A stretch of DNA of 6,469 nucleotides. Origin: Burkholderia gladioli. GTDB lineage: Bacteria; Pseudomonadota; Gammaproteobacteria; Burkholderiales; Burkholderiaceae. Position 1 is the stretch's first letter. Each line of letters begins with the position of its first letter. A program made the translations under genes and the position numbers. The notes beneath the pieces are model-generated. The model did no database searches, was not told where the DNA came from, and worked only from the letters and a program-made list of their open reading frames with translations. The stretch is taken from positions 1 through 6,469 of the forward strand of contig WNEB01000089.1 of NCBI GenBank assembly GCA_009914575.1. The letters run 5' to 3'. Shown here piece by piece: positions 6,240-6,469 of the stretch.

Positions 6240-6469
6240 GGCGGTGTCCCAAACGTAGTTGAAGGTTGAAGGCGGCGGTTCCCGTAGGAATCCGAGAGAA
6301 TCGGGTTTCCAGGACCAACCTCCCGAATAGGAGAACCGCCGAAATGAAGCCTACCAAGAAACCGAACCGTCGTGCTGATGCTGAGTGTCGTGTTGTTGGT
6401 AAACAAGAGCACGAAGCGCTGCGCGCGGGCCTTGCCGAGCAAGCCCAGTTGCTGCTGCCGATGCTCGAG
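6240..6469 (+). mobile_element. IS256/Mutator-like element B, left end (continues off right edge)
   Basis: It begins with the terminal repeat (6240-6268) shared with 5684-5712, followed by an untranslated leader and the start of a transposase gene. The leader has 8-bp arms GGCGGTTC (6274-6281) and GAACCGCC (6333-6340), which could fold over the ribosome site AGGAG (6329-6333) and limit translation, a common way IS elements damp their own expression. It interrupts the IS3 transposase at 6239. The far end and any target duplication are outside the window. Confidence 0.65.
6344..6469 (+). CDS. IS256/Mutator-family transposase, N-terminal part (open at right edge)
   Basis: ATG 6344 follows AGGAG at 6329-6333 by 10 nt and opens a frame without stops to the last base, giving 42 residues that begin MKPTKKPNRRADAE and end LAEQAQLLLPMLE. 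This start resembles Burkholderia Mutator/IS256 transposases as I remember them; the catalytic DDE domain would lie beyond the window. This is the only coding sequence here with no visible lesion, which fits a recent insertion. Whether the rest is intact cannot be seen. Confidence 0.6.
   Translation, partial: MKPTKKPNRRADAECRVVGKQEHEALRAGLAEQAQLLLPMLE

Noticed and set aside
5855..6442. A single 195-residue minus-strand protein
   Set aside because: Only the part below 6239 is transposase. The N-terminal 68 residues are an antisense reading of the neighbouring IS end, so it is a junction artefact.
1..6469. CRISPR array, tRNA or rRNA gene, toxin-antitoxin pair or phage module
   Set aside because: No regularly spaced repeats, cloverleaf-like segments or recognisable small gene pairs were seen on either strand.

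Overview
The window looks like a piece of a Burkholderia-type (Burkholderiaceae, high-GC beta-proteobacterial) chromosome undergoing gene decay. The basis is gene order and protein sequence: an MFS transporter and a LysR regulator are transcribed divergently, followed by an NAD(P)-type glutamate dehydrogenase (gdhA) and a glutamate/aspartate-binding protein (gltI), an order I associate with that group. Genus and species cannot be fixed from the sequence alone.

Layout. Positions 1-134 hold the end of a repeat element on the minus strand that runs off the left edge. 135-382 is very GC-rich and has no gene. 383-1771 (minus) is a nitrate/nitrite-porter-like MFS gene with one in-frame amber stop. 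1772-2057 is the divergent promoter region. 2058-2974 is a LysR gene with a frame change in the effector domain. 2975-3185 is an AT-richer control region with inverted repeats. 3186-4493 is gdhA with a 16-bp tandem duplication, a probable 18-bp in-frame deletion and a 1-nt deletion. 4682-5679 is gltI, which is split by a complete 213-bp MITE-like element with an 8-bp target duplication and has lost its C-terminus to an insertion sequence. 5684-6469 is a stack of insertion-sequence pieces: the right end of one IS256/Mutator-like element, the 3' half of an IS3-family element, then the intact left end of a second IS256/Mutator-like element running off the right edge.

How it fits together. Intact, the locus would import glutamate/aspartate (GltI with downstream gltJKL, which are not visible), deaminate glutamate to 2-oxoglutarate plus ammonium (GdhA), and carry a regulator and an anion or small-acid transporter. 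All four native genes are disrupted, each by a different kind of lesion. This fits relaxed selection on amino-acid catabolism, as in host-restricted or symbiotic Burkholderia with many IS elements. Single-base lesions could instead be sequencing errors, but the MITE, the IS insertions and the 16-bp duplication are unlikely to be.

The most notable item is the 213-bp element. Its boundaries, terminal inverted repeats, target duplication and perfect 19-bp internal stem are all readable directly. A second copy at the left edge is nearly identical for 93 bp and then carries a different interior.
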